Assembly (NCBI GenBank): GCA_017464305.1
Contig: JAFUDS010000003.1
Location: 1 to 34,851, forward strand
Source of the DNA: Clostridia bacterium
Lineage (GTDB): Bacteria > Bacillota > Clostridia > Christensenellales > Aristaeellaceae
Direction: 5' to 3'
Length of the DNA: 34,851 bases
The notes beneath the pieces are model-generated. The model was not told the origin of the DNA. It worked only from the letters and a program-made list of their open reading frames with translations, and searched no databases. This document shows, one piece after another, positions 8,102 through 15,679 of this stretch (position 1 is the first letter of the stretch; each line of letters begins with the position of its first letter). The position numbers were made by a program, and so were the translations under genes.

Positions 8102-8620
8102 ATGTATTACGGTGCCATCAAGAACTGCGATATCGCCAACGGCGTGGGCGTCCGGGTGACGCTGTTCGTCTCCGGATGCACCAATCGCTGCCCCGGGTGC
8201 TTTCAGCCGGAAACCTGGGATTTTGCCTACGGTCAGCCCTTTACGGCGGAAACGGAGCAGGAGCTGATGGACATGCTGGCGCCGGACTATATCGACGGGC
8301 TGACCCTGCTGGGAGGGGATCCCTTCGAGCCCCGGAATCAGGAGGCGCTGCTCCCCTTCCTGCAAAGGGTGAAGCAAGCCTATCCCGGCAAGAATATCTG
8401 GGCCTATACAGGCTTCACACTGGAGCAATTGGAAACGGAGGGAAGCTATCCTCGGTGCCAGGCCACGGACGCCATGCTGGGGCTCATCGATATCCTGGTG
8501 GACGGGCCCTTTATTGAGACGCAAAAAAATATCCGCCTGCGCTTTCGGGGGTCCGAAAACCAGCGGATCATTGATATGAATGCCAGCCGGGCGGCGGGAC
8601 GGATCATCTGCGAGTCATGA
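8102..8620 (+). CDS. nrdG: anaerobic ribonucleotide reductase-activating protein (radical SAM)
   Basis: NrdG uses a 4Fe-4S cluster and S-adenosylmethionine to make the glycyl radical on NrdD. The 172-aa length is normal. It has the radical SAM motif GCTNRCPGC (Cys26, Cys30, Cys33), the early MYYGAIKNCDIANGVGVR, and the SAM-site LLGGDPFEP. It lies 69 nt after nrdD on the same strand and presumably shares its promoter. A GGAGGGAG purine stretch precedes the start. Its last 6 bases overlap the convergent DUF1643 gene. Confidence 0.96.
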   Translation: MYYGAIKNCDIANGVGVRVTLFVSGCTNRCPGCFQPETWDFAYGQPFTAETEQELMDMLAPDYIDGLTLLGGDPFEPRNQEALLPFLQRVKQAYPGKNIWAYTGFTLEQLETEGSYPRCQATDAMLGLIDILVDGPFIETQKNIRLRFRGSENQRIIDMNASRAAGRIICES

Positions 8621-9235
8621 TTTTTCCAGCGACAGCAGATAGGCCTCCAGATCGGTAAAGGGCTCCAGCAGGGAGTCCTTTTTTAAATACAGGGGATGAT
8701 GGGGATGGCCGGCCTTGCTGCGGGGCCCGGCGGTATACCAGCGGGCGCCATATTCCCGGCCAATTTGGATCATCTCCCGCACGCAGAGGGGGAGATAGGC
8801 CCGCTTTTCGATGACCGCGCCCCAGGCCGCCCAGATGGCAGGGGCCTCTTTGCTTTGCTCCAGGGCATACCGGAAGGCCTTCATGTTTTCTGCGTGCAGG
8901 GAGAGGTTCCATTCCCGGTCCATATCCTCCGGCAGGGTAGCCCGCTGGGCATAGACATTGAACATAATAAACGAATCAAAGCCGTTGAAAAGGGCGATGC
9001 GCTCCGCGCTCTTCAGGGTGTTATCCAGCCGGCCGGGAATGGCGGTAGAGGGATTCACCCCGATACAGATCAGGGGCTTTTGGCCGCGGGTTCCCAGGAT
9101 GTACCGATATTCCGAATAATGATCAGGCACATAGAGCCAGGCCTCCCGGTCATAATCCTGATTGGTGGGGCGCAGGGCCTCCTCGAAGGAGAGAACCTGG
9201 GTTTGCTGCGTGGCAGCGGCGGGAATATGTCTCAT
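8615..9235 (-). CDS. DUF1643 domain-containing protein
   Basis: This protein of about 207 aa belongs to the uncharacterised DUF1643 family. The family marks are ICIGVNPSTAIPGRLDNT, FNVYAQRAT and the C-terminal GHPHHPLYLKKD. Biochemical function is not established. An in-frame ATG at 9301 would add 22 residues, but the extra part contains a hairpin and T-rich stretches on this strand and no ribosome site. The ATG at 9235 also lacks a clear ribosome site, so the start is uncertain. It lies downstream of the CofE-like gene on the same strand and is convergent with nrdG. Confidence 0.75.
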   Translation of the reverse strand: MRHIPAAATQQTQVLSFEEALRPTNQDYDREAWLYVPDHYSEYRYILGTRGQKPLICIGVNPSTAIPGRLDNTLKSAERIALFNGFDSFIMFNVYAQRATLPEDMDREWNLSLHAENMKAFRYALEQSKEAPAIWAAWGAVIEKRAYLPLCVREMIQIGREYGARWYTAGPRSKAGHPHHPLYLKKDSLLEPFTDLEAYLLSLEKS

Positions 9236-9240
9236 GGCAA

Positions 9241-9283
9241 AAACAATCAAAAAGCGAGCCGTCAGGGCTGGGGAAAGCCCCAG
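9241..9283 (-). terminator. possible terminator/attenuator between the CofE-like and DUF1643 genes
   Basis: CTGGGG/CCCCAG (9268-9283, loop AAAG) is followed on the minus strand by GCTTTTTGATTGTTTTT-like T-rich sequence (9241-9254). The T tract is not directly at the stem, so the call is weak. Confidence 0.3.
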
Positions 9284-9324
9284 ACACTGGGCGGTTCGCA
9301 TCAGGTCGGAAAGAAAAACGAGAA

Positions 9325-10068
9325 TCAGGAAACGGGGCGAATCAGGATCAGGGGCGTCAGCTCGTCCCCCTGGCCGGAGGGATTATCCCCCAGGGCGTCC
9401 TGAATCTGGGCATCCGTCAGGGGAAAACGGGTTCCCTTGCCCAGCTGATTCTGGTCGATATCGTTGGCGTCCATCAGCACAGTGGGCACGCCGGTTTTCT
9501 GTTCCAGATCGTCGCACAGCTCCTGGGCGTTGGTGTTGTTGATCAGGGCCAGATCGTGATACCGCTCGAAGGAGGAGCGATAATAGAACCCATCAATGCC
9601 GGCGACTCCGGGGCCCACGATTTCGTAGAACACACCCTTCTTGCCGAAGGGCTTGGTGAGGGCGGAGGCGATGGCCGCGAAGACGACCTTCGGGGCACCC
9701 ACCATGTCGATGGCCAGCTGCAGCTTGTAGGGATCGTGCATACCGATGCCCGCAGTGGTCTCAGAGGCGTGGGGGGAGAGGAGCCGGGCCCAGAAGCCGG
9801 GCTTTTCCTGCTCCTTGGTCCGCACATTGCCGGTACACATGGCCATGACCTTGGCGCCGAAGGCCAGGCAATCCCCCGGCTGATACAGGGGAAGGACGTA
9901 CTTTCTGACCAATTCCGCCTGATCTTCTCCGACTTCGACAAAATGGGTCTGAATGGCGAAACGGTCATACGCCCGGCCATCCTTCCCGGCGCGGCGGCCC
10001 CGGTCAAAATAAGTCACGCCGGAAAGCTCCCGGCGCTGTTCCTCTCGATTTTTGGATTCGCTGCCCAT
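9325..10068 (-). CDS. CofE-like F420-0:gamma-glutamyl ligase family protein
   Basis: The family (PF01996) adds glutamate to coenzyme F420 in archaea and actinobacteria; F420 is not expected in Clostridia, so the role here is open. The 247-aa protein shows FAIQTHFVEVGEDQAELVRKY, a central PGDCLAFGAKVMAMC, the GPGVAGIDG stretch, NNTNAQELCDDLEQKTGVP, and VLMDANDIDQNQLG near the C-terminus, as in the family. A longer frame to 10275 exists. The ATG at 10068 is preferred because GGAGG sits 10 nt upstream and the minus-strand promoter (10108-10137) lies just beyond it. DUF1643 follows on the same strand. Confidence 0.75.
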   Translation of the reverse strand: MGSESKNREEQRRELSGVTYFDRGRRAGKDGRAYDRFAIQTHFVEVGEDQAELVRKYVLPLYQPGDCLAFGAKVMAMCTGNVRTKEQEKPGFWARLLSPHASETTAGIGMHDPYKLQLAIDMVGAPKVVFAAIASALTKPFGKKGVFYEIVGPGVAGIDGFYYRSSFERYHDLALINNTNAQELCDDLEQKTGVPTVLMDANDIDQNQLGKGTRFPLTDAQIQDALGDNPSGQGDELTPLILIRPVS

Positions 10069-10107
10069 GGAAAACAAACCTCCCGAAACATAGTAGGTCC
10101 GGCACTT

Positions 10108-10137
10108 ATTATACATGCAAGCCCCGCCCTTCGTCAA
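10108..10137 (-). promoter_or_regulatory. sigma-A promoter of the CofE-like gene
   Basis: On the minus strand: TTGACG (10137-10132), an 18-base spacer and TATAAT (10113-10108), 39 nt before the chosen start. Confidence 0.75.
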
Positions 10138-10140
10138 TTG

Positions 10141-10169
10141 TTGCGGGCGGGAAAGAAAAGAGGTATAAT
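10141..10169 (+). promoter_or_regulatory. sigma-A promoter of the GT2-GtrA gene
   Basis: TTGCGG (10141-10146), a 17-base spacer and TATAAT (10164-10169). Its -35 is only 3 bp from the -35 of the divergent promoter. Confidence 0.7.
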
Positions 10170-10217
10170 ACCCGGACGGGAATGTTTTCTCCCGAAGGCT
10201 TTGGAGGTTAAGCATCC

Positions 10218-11333
10218 ATGAACGAACAAGCGCAGCGCCAGCAGGCGCTGACAGACGCGGTGATCCTGATTCCATCCCTGGAGCCGGATGAGCGGCTGCC
10301 CGCGTATATTCAAAAGCTGGTGGAAAGCGGCTTTGGCCACGTGGTGGTGGTAGACGACGGGTCCAGCCAGGATTATCAGGCGATTTTCAAGCGGATTGAG
10401 GAGATCGACCCACGAGTCAAGGTGCTGCATCACGACGTGAACCACGGCAAGGGCGTCGCCCTGAAAACCGGGTACCGCTGGATTCAGGAGAATCTGCCAG
10501 AGATCAGCGGCGTCATTACCGCCGACGCCGACGGGCAGCACACCGTGCCGGACTGCGTGCACCTGGCGGAGGAGCTGGAAAAGGGGACCCGGGCCCTCTA
10601 TCTGGGCAGCCGGGATTTCAGCCTGGAGAATGTGCCGCCCAAGAGCCGGGCGGGGAACCGGGCCACCAGCGTGCTGTTCTTCCTGCTGTATGGCAAATGG
10701 CTGCAGGATACCCAGACGGGGCTGCGGGCCTTCCGCCGGGAGGATTTGCAGTTCATGATCGACGTAGAGGGCGAGCGGTTCGAATATGAGATGAACGTGC
10801 TGATCGCCTGCGCCCGGAATGATCTGCCCATGATCCCCATTACCATCGAGACCATCTATGAAAACGAGAATAAGGGGACTCATTATCATCCCGTCAAGGA
10901 TAGCATGCGGATTTTCAAGGTCATCATTCGGGGCTTTGTGAAATTCATGGGCGTCAGCCTGCTATGCTTCCTGGTGGACCAGGGAATCTTCAACCTGTTG
11001 AACATCGTGGTGTTCGACAATAAAATCGCCAAGGCGGCGAAGTATATCTTCCTGGCTACCGTCATCGCCCGGGTCATCAGCGCGGCGCTGAACTTCACCC
11101 TGAACAAGAAGGTGGTTTTCCGGCAGCAGGGCGGCACGGGAAGGGCAGCCCTGCGATATGTGATGCTGGCAGTGGCTATCATGGGCCTTAGCGCCGGCGG
11201 CGTATGGCTGCTGGGCCAGATCGGCATGAACAGCACCCTGGCCAAGCTGATCGTTGACTTCCTGCTGTATTTCCTGAGCTATCGGGTGCAGCAGAAATGG
11301 GTTTTTATTACTCCTTCCGCTTCGGACAATTAG
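10218..11333 (+). CDS. glycosyltransferase family 2 fused to a GtrA-like membrane domain
   Basis: The N-terminal part (about residues 10-230) is a GT-A transferase of the polyprenyl-phosphate mannosyl/glucosyltransferase type: VVVVDDGSS, HGKGVALKTGY, the DADGQH metal motif, and DTQTGLRAF. The C-terminal part (about 235-371) has four hydrophobic segments typical of GtrA flippase-like proteins (FVKFMGVSLLCFLVDQGIFN, LNFTLNKKVVF, YFLSYRVQQKWVF). Such proteins load a sugar on a lipid carrier and move it across the membrane for wall or glycan modification. The start has GGAGG 10 nt upstream. The last 26 bases overlap the convergent GNAT gene. The sugar is unknown. Confidence 0.88.
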   Translation: MNEQAQRQQALTDAVILIPSLEPDERLPAYIQKLVESGFGHVVVVDDGSSQDYQAIFKRIEEIDPRVKVLHHDVNHGKGVALKTGYRWIQENLPEISGVITADADGQHTVPDCVHLAEELEKGTRALYLGSRDFSLENVPPKSRAGNRATSVLFFLLYGKWLQDTQTGLRAFRREDLQFMIDVEGERFEYEMNVLIACARNDLPMIPITIETIYENENKGTHYHPVKDSMRIFKVIIRGFVKFMGVSLLCFLVDQGIFNLLNIVVFDNKIAKAAKYIFLATVIARVISAALNFTLNKKVVFRQQGGTGRAALRYVMLAVAIMGLSAGGVWLLGQIGMNSTLAKLIVDFLLYFLSYRVQQKWVFITPSASDN

Positions 11334-11757
11334 TCTTCTTGCAGGCTTTGCAGGAGTCCAGCTCAATCTCGTCCCCGGGGATCATCATTTCTATCAGCTC
11401 CCCCTGGCGGGAAGCCTCCCGGAAGCCCAGGCGGGCGAAGAACCCTGCGGCGCCTTCCGGGGCAAGCAGGCGGACCTCCCGGGCGAAATGATCCTGGGCC
11501 TTGAACAGCAGCAGCCGCAGCGTCAGATCCCCCAGCTTCTGCCCGCGATATTCGGGCAGCACCCCCAGATCCCCGATCCAGAAGCTGCCCTCCCGCCACC
11601 AGAGGCGGCCGGCGCCGGCGGGGACATCGTCCAGATAAACCACAACGCTCTGGGCCTCCTGGTCCAGGGCGTCCACCCCCAGGGCAAAGACACCCTGCCG
11701 GACAGAGAGCACGTCGGTCAGATCAGCGCCCTGGGGAAACCATTTTCCGGAAATCAT
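11308..11757 (-). CDS. GNAT family N-acetyltransferase with C-terminal Cys cluster
   Basis: This 149-aa protein of the acetyl-CoA-dependent GNAT fold has the core IGDLGVLPEYRGQKLGDLTLRL (beta-4/alpha-3, acetyl-CoA loop) and FFARLGFRE near the end. The substrate is unknown. It ends in CKACKKTNCPKRKE, a short Cys/Lys tail not needed for the fold. Its start has a GAGGTGAT ribosome site. It is divergent from DUF896, with start codons only 31 bp apart, so each promoter must lie inside or very near the other gene. Confidence 0.85.
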   Translation of the reverse strand: MISGKWFPQGADLTDVLSVRQGVFALGVDALDQEAQSVVVYLDDVPAGAGRLWWREGSFWIGDLGVLPEYRGQKLGDLTLRLLLFKAQDHFAREVRLLAPEGAAGFFARLGFREASRQGELIEMMIPGDEIELDSCKACKKTNCPKRKE

Positions 11758-11787
11758 AAATCAATCACCTCGCGGAGGAATTTACAC

Positions 11788-11994
11788 ATGGAAAAGGAAA
11801 AAATCGAAAGAATCAACCAGCTGGCCCGGAAACGGAAGGTCGAGGGCCTGACCCCGGTGGAGGAGGCAGAGCAGGACGCCCTGCGCAAGGAATACATCGC
11901 CGGATTCCGGAACAACCTGCAGGAGCTGCTGGACAGCGTCGTGGTGCAGAACCCGGACGGTACCCAGCATAAGCTGCAGAAAAAGCAGCCCTGA
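11788..11994 (+). CDS. DUF896 (YnzC-like) small protein
   Basis: This 68-aa protein of the Firmicute DUF896/YnzC family begins with KEKIERINQLARKRKVEGL and has the conserved LTPVEEAEQDALRKEYIAGFR and a helical tail. In Bacillus the homolog lies in the SOS-induced yneA operon; the function is unknown. GGAGG at 11774-11778 fixes the start at 11788. A longer in-frame reading from 11488 is antisense to the GNAT gene and is not supported. Confidence 0.9.
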   Translation: MEKEKIERINQLARKRKVEGLTPVEEAEQDALRKEYIAGFRNNLQELLDSVVVQNPDGTQHKLQKKQP

Positions 11995-12019
11995 AGGAAT
12001 ATATCCGGAAGGAAACCGC

Positions 12020-12048
12020 TTGTCAAGCGGCGGGGCTTTGGCTATAAT
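12020..12048 (+). promoter_or_regulatory. sigma-A promoter for the DUF1292 gene
   Basis: TTGTCA (12020-12025), a 17-base spacer and TATAAT (12043-12048), 45 nt before the start codon at 12093. Confidence 0.8.
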
Positions 12049-12092
12049 GGGGAACGGGCTTATTGTCCAGCGAAGGAAAGGAGAAAAGAGCA

Positions 12093-12416
12093 ATGAGTGA
12101 ATTCAATAACGAAGAGAACCTGGAAATGGACGAGGATCTGATCATCTTTGAAACCGAGGATGGGGAAGAGGTGACCTTCGTCATCGAGGATTATTTCTTC
12201 TACAATGGCGATGAATACGCCGTGCTGACGGAATACGACACAGAGGCTGACCAGGTGAAGGACGAAGGCTCCATCATCTGCAAGATCGAAACCAGCGAGG
12301 ACGAGAACGGGGAGGAGATCGAGGAATTCGTGCCCGTGGAGGATGACGCCCTGGCGGAGAAGCTGATCGAAATCGCCAACGCCCAGCTGGCGGAGGACGA
12401 GGAAGAAGAGGAATAA
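12093..12416 (+). CDS. DUF1292 domain-containing acidic protein
   Basis: This is a 107-aa, very acidic protein with the DUF1292 pattern (IIFETEDGEEVTFVIEDYF, then DEYAVLTEYD) and a poly-Glu end. The family is widespread in Bacillota, often near the Holliday-junction resolvase YqgF; its function is unknown. Here it stands alone behind its own promoter. The ATG at 12093 follows AAAGGAG with 9-nt spacing; an upstream ATG at 12063 has no such site. Confidence 0.88.
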   Translation: MSEFNNEENLEMDEDLIIFETEDGEEVTFVIEDYFFYNGDEYAVLTEYDTEADQVKDEGSIICKIETSEDENGEEIEEFVPVEDDALAEKLIEIANAQLAEDEEEEE

Positions 12417-12428
12417 AGCCAAATTGTT

Positions 12429-12457
12429 TCAGCCCGGCCGCTTTCCGGCCGGGCTGA
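12429..12457. other. GC-rich 12-bp hairpin after the DUF1292 gene
   Basis: AGCCCGGCCG (12431-12440) pairs with CGGCCGGGCT (12446-12455) and is extended by C-G and T-A pairs. No T run follows on either strand, so it is a stable RNA end or boundary rather than a classic terminator. Confidence 0.5.
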
Positions 12458-12530
12458 TGCTGAAAAAGGGCCCTTCCAGAAGCGGGAGAGCCAAGAACTG
12501 AATCTGCGAAAAGAAGGAAGAACGATCATC

Positions 12531-13643
12531 ATGAGTCGAACCGGACGAATTATCCTGTGCGTGCTGTGCGCGCTGCTGATGGCTGCTGTGCCCTTTGTCA
12601 TTTCCTCGCCCAGCCTGTTGAGCGAGGTGAAGTGGGATCTGATGGACCAGCTGGATTCCGAGGAGGGAGAGGAGCTGGACTTTGGGTGGCTGCTGTTCTC
12701 TCACGCCTACGCGGAGGAAGAGGATGAACTGATGGAGGAGATTGTGGAGGAGGGGGATTCCGACCTGGGCCCGGCCCTCTACGAGCTGCCCCTGGATTTC
12801 TCCGTGCCCCCGAAGGCCAGCGAAGCCAATTTCTCGGAGGAGGGGTATGAGGATGCTTCCATCCGCGTGAAGATGGAGCGGCGGGAGGAGGATGGCGTCA
12901 TCTGGCATCTGGCCTATGTCCAGGTGGCCTCTGCCAGCCAGATTCGCACCGCCACGGCTCTCTCCAGCAGCCTGGCGGAGGATTACGCGGAGGGGGACGC
13001 GGCGAAGCTCGAAAAAGACCTGAAAAAGGTGCTGACCTCCACGAAGACCAACACGGTTTCCGCCATTGCGGAGATGAACCACGCAGTGGTGGCCATCGGT
13101 GGGGATAACTTCATCGACCGGCCGGAAAAAACCACCTTTGAATATCGCATGACCAACAAGATCCGCGCCAAGACCAACAAGACCAAGGATATGCTGATCA
13201 TCGACGAAAACGGCGATTTCCATCTGGTGTTGGCGGCGCCCGCCAAGGAGCAAACCGCCGCCCTGGAGGCGGTGGCGGCGGCCCATCAGATCGTGAACGC
13301 CATGACCTTCGGCCCGGCGCTGGTGATCGAAGGGGCGGAGCAGGAGATCAGCAAGGATTATGGATATAACCCCAACGGCAACGAGCCCCGGGCGGCCATC
13401 GGGCAGATCGGCCATCTGAGCTATGTGCTGGCCATCGCCGAGGGCCGGGGCGCCTCCAGCGGCGTGACCCAGCAGGGCCTGGCCCATTTCATGGCGGAGC
13501 TGGGATGCCAGCAGGCCTTCAACCTGGACGGGGGCAACTCCGCCGAGATGTATTTCCATGGCGAGATTTACAAGGGCCAGGCGGGGAAGGAAAGAGGCCT
13601 GAGCGACATCATTTATTTCGCGACTGCGCTGCCGGAGGAATAA
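12531..13643 (+). CDS. exported phosphodiester glycosidase family protein (NAGPA-like, DUF2233)
   Basis: The family is named after the enzyme that uncovers mannose-6-phosphate; bacterial members are thought to cleave sugar phosphodiesters, as in wall polymers. The 370-aa protein begins with a signal peptide or anchor (RIILCVLCALLMAAVPFVI), then an unusual acidic region (about residues 38-75, rich in Glu). The C-terminal catalytic domain has MNHAVVAIGGDNF, NEPRAAIGQ and AFNLDGGNSAEM, matching the family's NPRTAIG and NLDGGgS motifs. It is followed after 4 nt by the Lgt-like gene, which suggests a shared envelope role. The exact substrate is unknown. Confidence 0.85.
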   Translation: MSRTGRIILCVLCALLMAAVPFVISSPSLLSEVKWDLMDQLDSEEGEELDFGWLLFSHAYAEEEDELMEEIVEEGDSDLGPALYELPLDFSVPPKASEANFSEEGYEDASIRVKMERREEDGVIWHLAYVQVASASQIRTATALSSSLAEDYAEGDAAKLEKDLKKVLTSTKTNTVSAIAEMNHAVVAIGGDNFIDRPEKTTFEYRMTNKIRAKTNKTKDMLIIDENGDFHLVLAAPAKEQTAALEAVAAAHQIVNAMTFGPALVIEGAEQEISKDYGYNPNGNEPRAAIGQIGHLSYVLAIAEGRGASSGVTQQGLAHFMAELGCQQAFNLDGGNSAEMYFHGEIYKGQAGKERGLSDIIYFATALPEE

Positions 13644-13647
13644 GCGG

Positions 13648-14595
13648 ATGAATCTGTATGACGAAGCGGAGAAGATCAGCCTGCTGGGCCTGGAGGTCTA
13701 TCGATTCGGGTTCTTCGTGCTGCTGGGGATCATCGGCGCGGCTGTGGTAATGGGCTTCCTGTCTTGGGCGCGGCGCGCCCGGAAAGGGACTGGCCCCCTG
13801 CTGCTTCTCCTGTCCCTCCTGCTGGGAGGCCTGTGCAGCCGGCTGTTCTTTTGCCTGCTGACCCAGGAGCTGGGGGCCATGATGCCCCTCTCCGGATGGG
13901 CCAACCTGGCTGGCGGCGGATGGAGCATGATGGGCCTGGTGGCCGGGGTGCTGGCGGCAGGGTGGCTGACGGGGAAGATGACCCGGCAGCCCGTGGGGCT
14001 GACCTTGGACATCGCGGCCTGCGCCCTGCCCATCTTCATGGCCCTGGAGCGGACGGGAGAAGGCGGCGTGCCGGAGTTCGATTACAGTCGGCCCCTGATG
14101 ACCAGCTTTTTGAACGACACCTTCCTGACCTTCGCGGAGGCGGATGGATATCATCTGGCCACCTATCGCCTGGCGGCCCTGGTGATGCTGATTCTCCTGC
14201 CAATCCTGGTCTGGGATATGACCCGCAGCCGGCGGGATGGGGACACCTGCCTGCTGTTCCTGCTGCTGTTCGGCGGGTGCTCCGTGATTCTGGAGAGTCT
14301 GCGCTATGACCGGTTCCTGAGTATCACCTTTGTGGGCCTGGAGCACGTCATGGCGGCGGTGTATCTGGGCATCGGCGTAATCATTCTGGCGGCCCGGGCT
14401 GGTAAACGGCAGAAAAAGCTGGGGACGGTGGCTGTGATCAGCATATTTCTGGCGGCGGGCATCGCCATCGGGCTGGAGTTTGCCCTGGACCGCACCGGCA
14501 TTCATGCCCTGCTGCTTTACGGCATCTATCTGCTGGTGATGGCGGTGCCAGTGGCGCTGGGCATTCGGCTCCGGAGCCTGGAGAAGAAGGCGTAA
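13648..14595 (+). CDS. divergent Lgt-like (prolipoprotein diacylglyceryl transferase family) membrane protein
   Basis: This 315-aa protein has about seven hydrophobic segments. It follows the Lgt layout: LLGGLCSRLFF (Lgt: GARLyY), a Gly-rich GGGWSMMGLVAGVLAAGW, a helix ending LDIAACALPIFMALERTGE, and ESLRYD (Glu216-Asp221), which equals the conserved Lgt ESLRxD site. In true Lgt the middle motif is GRxGNF; here it reads ERTGE (134-138), so the Asn is missing, and no HGG motif is seen. It may be an inactive or re-purposed relative rather than the housekeeping enzyme. It is translated 4 nt after the phosphodiester glycosidase gene. Confidence 0.7.
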   Translation: MNLYDEAEKISLLGLEVYRFGFFVLLGIIGAAVVMGFLSWARRARKGTGPLLLLLSLLLGGLCSRLFFCLLTQELGAMMPLSGWANLAGGGWSMMGLVAGVLAAGWLTGKMTRQPVGLTLDIAACALPIFMALERTGEGGVPEFDYSRPLMTSFLNDTFLTFAEADGYHLATYRLAALVMLILLPILVWDMTRSRRDGDTCLLFLLLFGGCSVILESLRYDRFLSITFVGLEHVMAAVYLGIGVIILAARAGKRQKKLGTVAVISIFLAAGIAIGLEFALDRTGIHALLLYGIYLLVMAVPVALGIRLRSLEKKA

Positions 14596-14644
14596 TCGGA
14601 TAGCTTCCCCTGCGAGGGGGAGCGGAACAGGAGGGCAGGAAAGC

Positions 14645-15502
14645 GTGATCATCGATGTGCACACGCACGTTTTTCCGGAGCGGATCGCGAAGGCGGCGGT
14701 AAGCAAGCTGCAGGCTGGTTCCCACACGGCGTTGTTTTCCGACGGCACGGCGGCGGGGCTTTCCGTCCGGGAGAGGGCTGCGGGGGTGGGGATGGCCTGG
14801 GTGCAGCCCGTGGCCACGAACCCGGCCAAGTTGGCCCATATGAACGATTTCGTCCTCCAGATCAACGAAAACACCGGGGAAACCGGCCTCTTTTCCTTCG
14901 GGGCCATGCACCCTGCCAGCCCGGACTGGGAGGCGGAGCTGGAGCGGCTGAAGGCGGCGAAGGTGCCCGGAATCAAGCTGCATCCGCCCTATCAGGGGGT
15001 GGATATCGACGATCCTCGCAGCCTGGCGGTGCTAAAAAAATGCCGGGAGCTGGGCCTGATGGTGCTGATTCACAGCGGCGAGGACGTGGGCGTGCCCAAC
15101 GCGACCCAGGCGGATCCCCGGAGGATTCGGCGGGCCCTGGACGCGGTGGGGGAGATCACTCTGATCGCGGCCCACATGGGAGGATGGAACAAGTGGCAGG
15201 AAGCGAAGCGCCTGCTGCCGGAGACCGGGGCTTATCTGGACACGGCCTTTGCCCTGGGCCGGATGACCCCTGCGCCGGATGGCCATCCCTGGCGGGAAGA
15301 GGAGCTGCGGCTGCTGGGGGAGGAAGCATTCTGCGACATGGTGGCCGTCTTTGGGGCGGATCGCGTCCTCTTCGGCACGGACAGCCCCTGGGGGGATCCG
15401 GAGGCGGAAGTGGCGAAAATCCGCGGGCTGTCCCTTCGGGAAGAAGAGATCCAGAAGATATTGGGCCAGAACGCGGCACAGCTGCTGACCCCAAAGGCAT
15501 GA
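14645..15502 (+). CDS. amidohydrolase family (PF04909-type) metal-dependent hydrolase
   Basis: This is a 285-aa TIM-barrel hydrolase. The metal-site motifs are in order: IDVHTHVF near the start (HxH), GIKLHPPYQGV, VLIHSGED, LIAAHMGG, and LFGTDSPWG with the late Asp. Relatives include decarboxylases and lactonases; the substrate cannot be told. The start is GTG, with AGGAGG 10 nt upstream. It lies 49 nt after the Lgt-like gene on the same strand and could be the third gene of that operon. There is no signal peptide, so it is cytoplasmic, unlike the two genes before it. Confidence 0.85.
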   Translation: MIIDVHTHVFPERIAKAAVSKLQAGSHTALFSDGTAAGLSVRERAAGVGMAWVQPVATNPAKLAHMNDFVLQINENTGETGLFSFGAMHPASPDWEAELERLKAAKVPGIKLHPPYQGVDIDDPRSLAVLKKCRELGLMVLIHSGEDVGVPNATQADPRRIRRALDAVGEITLIAAHMGGWNKWQEAKRLLPETGAYLDTAFALGRMTPAPDGHPWREEELRLLGEEAFCDMVAVFGADRVLFGTDSPWGDPEAEVAKIRGLSLREEEIQKILGQNAAQLLTPKA

Positions 15503-15530
15503 AGCGCTATTGCGCTGCCATAGGTGATAT

Positions 15531-15570
15531 ACGAACCCCCGTCATCCGAAAATGGATGGCGGGGGTTCGT
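15531..15570. other. 17-bp hairpin after the amidohydrolase gene
   Basis: 15531-15547 (ACGAACCCCCGTCATCC) pairs with 15554-15570, with one T-G pair, around loop GAAAAT. No T run follows. It is a likely transcript boundary or RNA-stability element. Confidence 0.5.
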
Positions 15571-15679
15571 TGCGAAAAAAGCTCAAAGGATTTTCACAGG
15601 ATATTCACCTTCATCCGCATTTCTGTTCATAAAAACATGATAGGATCGATTTGTTCAATCGAAGGAGGAACGTAAAACG

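Noticed and set aside
8696-9403. Plus-strand 235-aa frame opposite DUF1643
   Set aside because: The minus strand shows the DUF1643 motifs; the plus frame has no family features.
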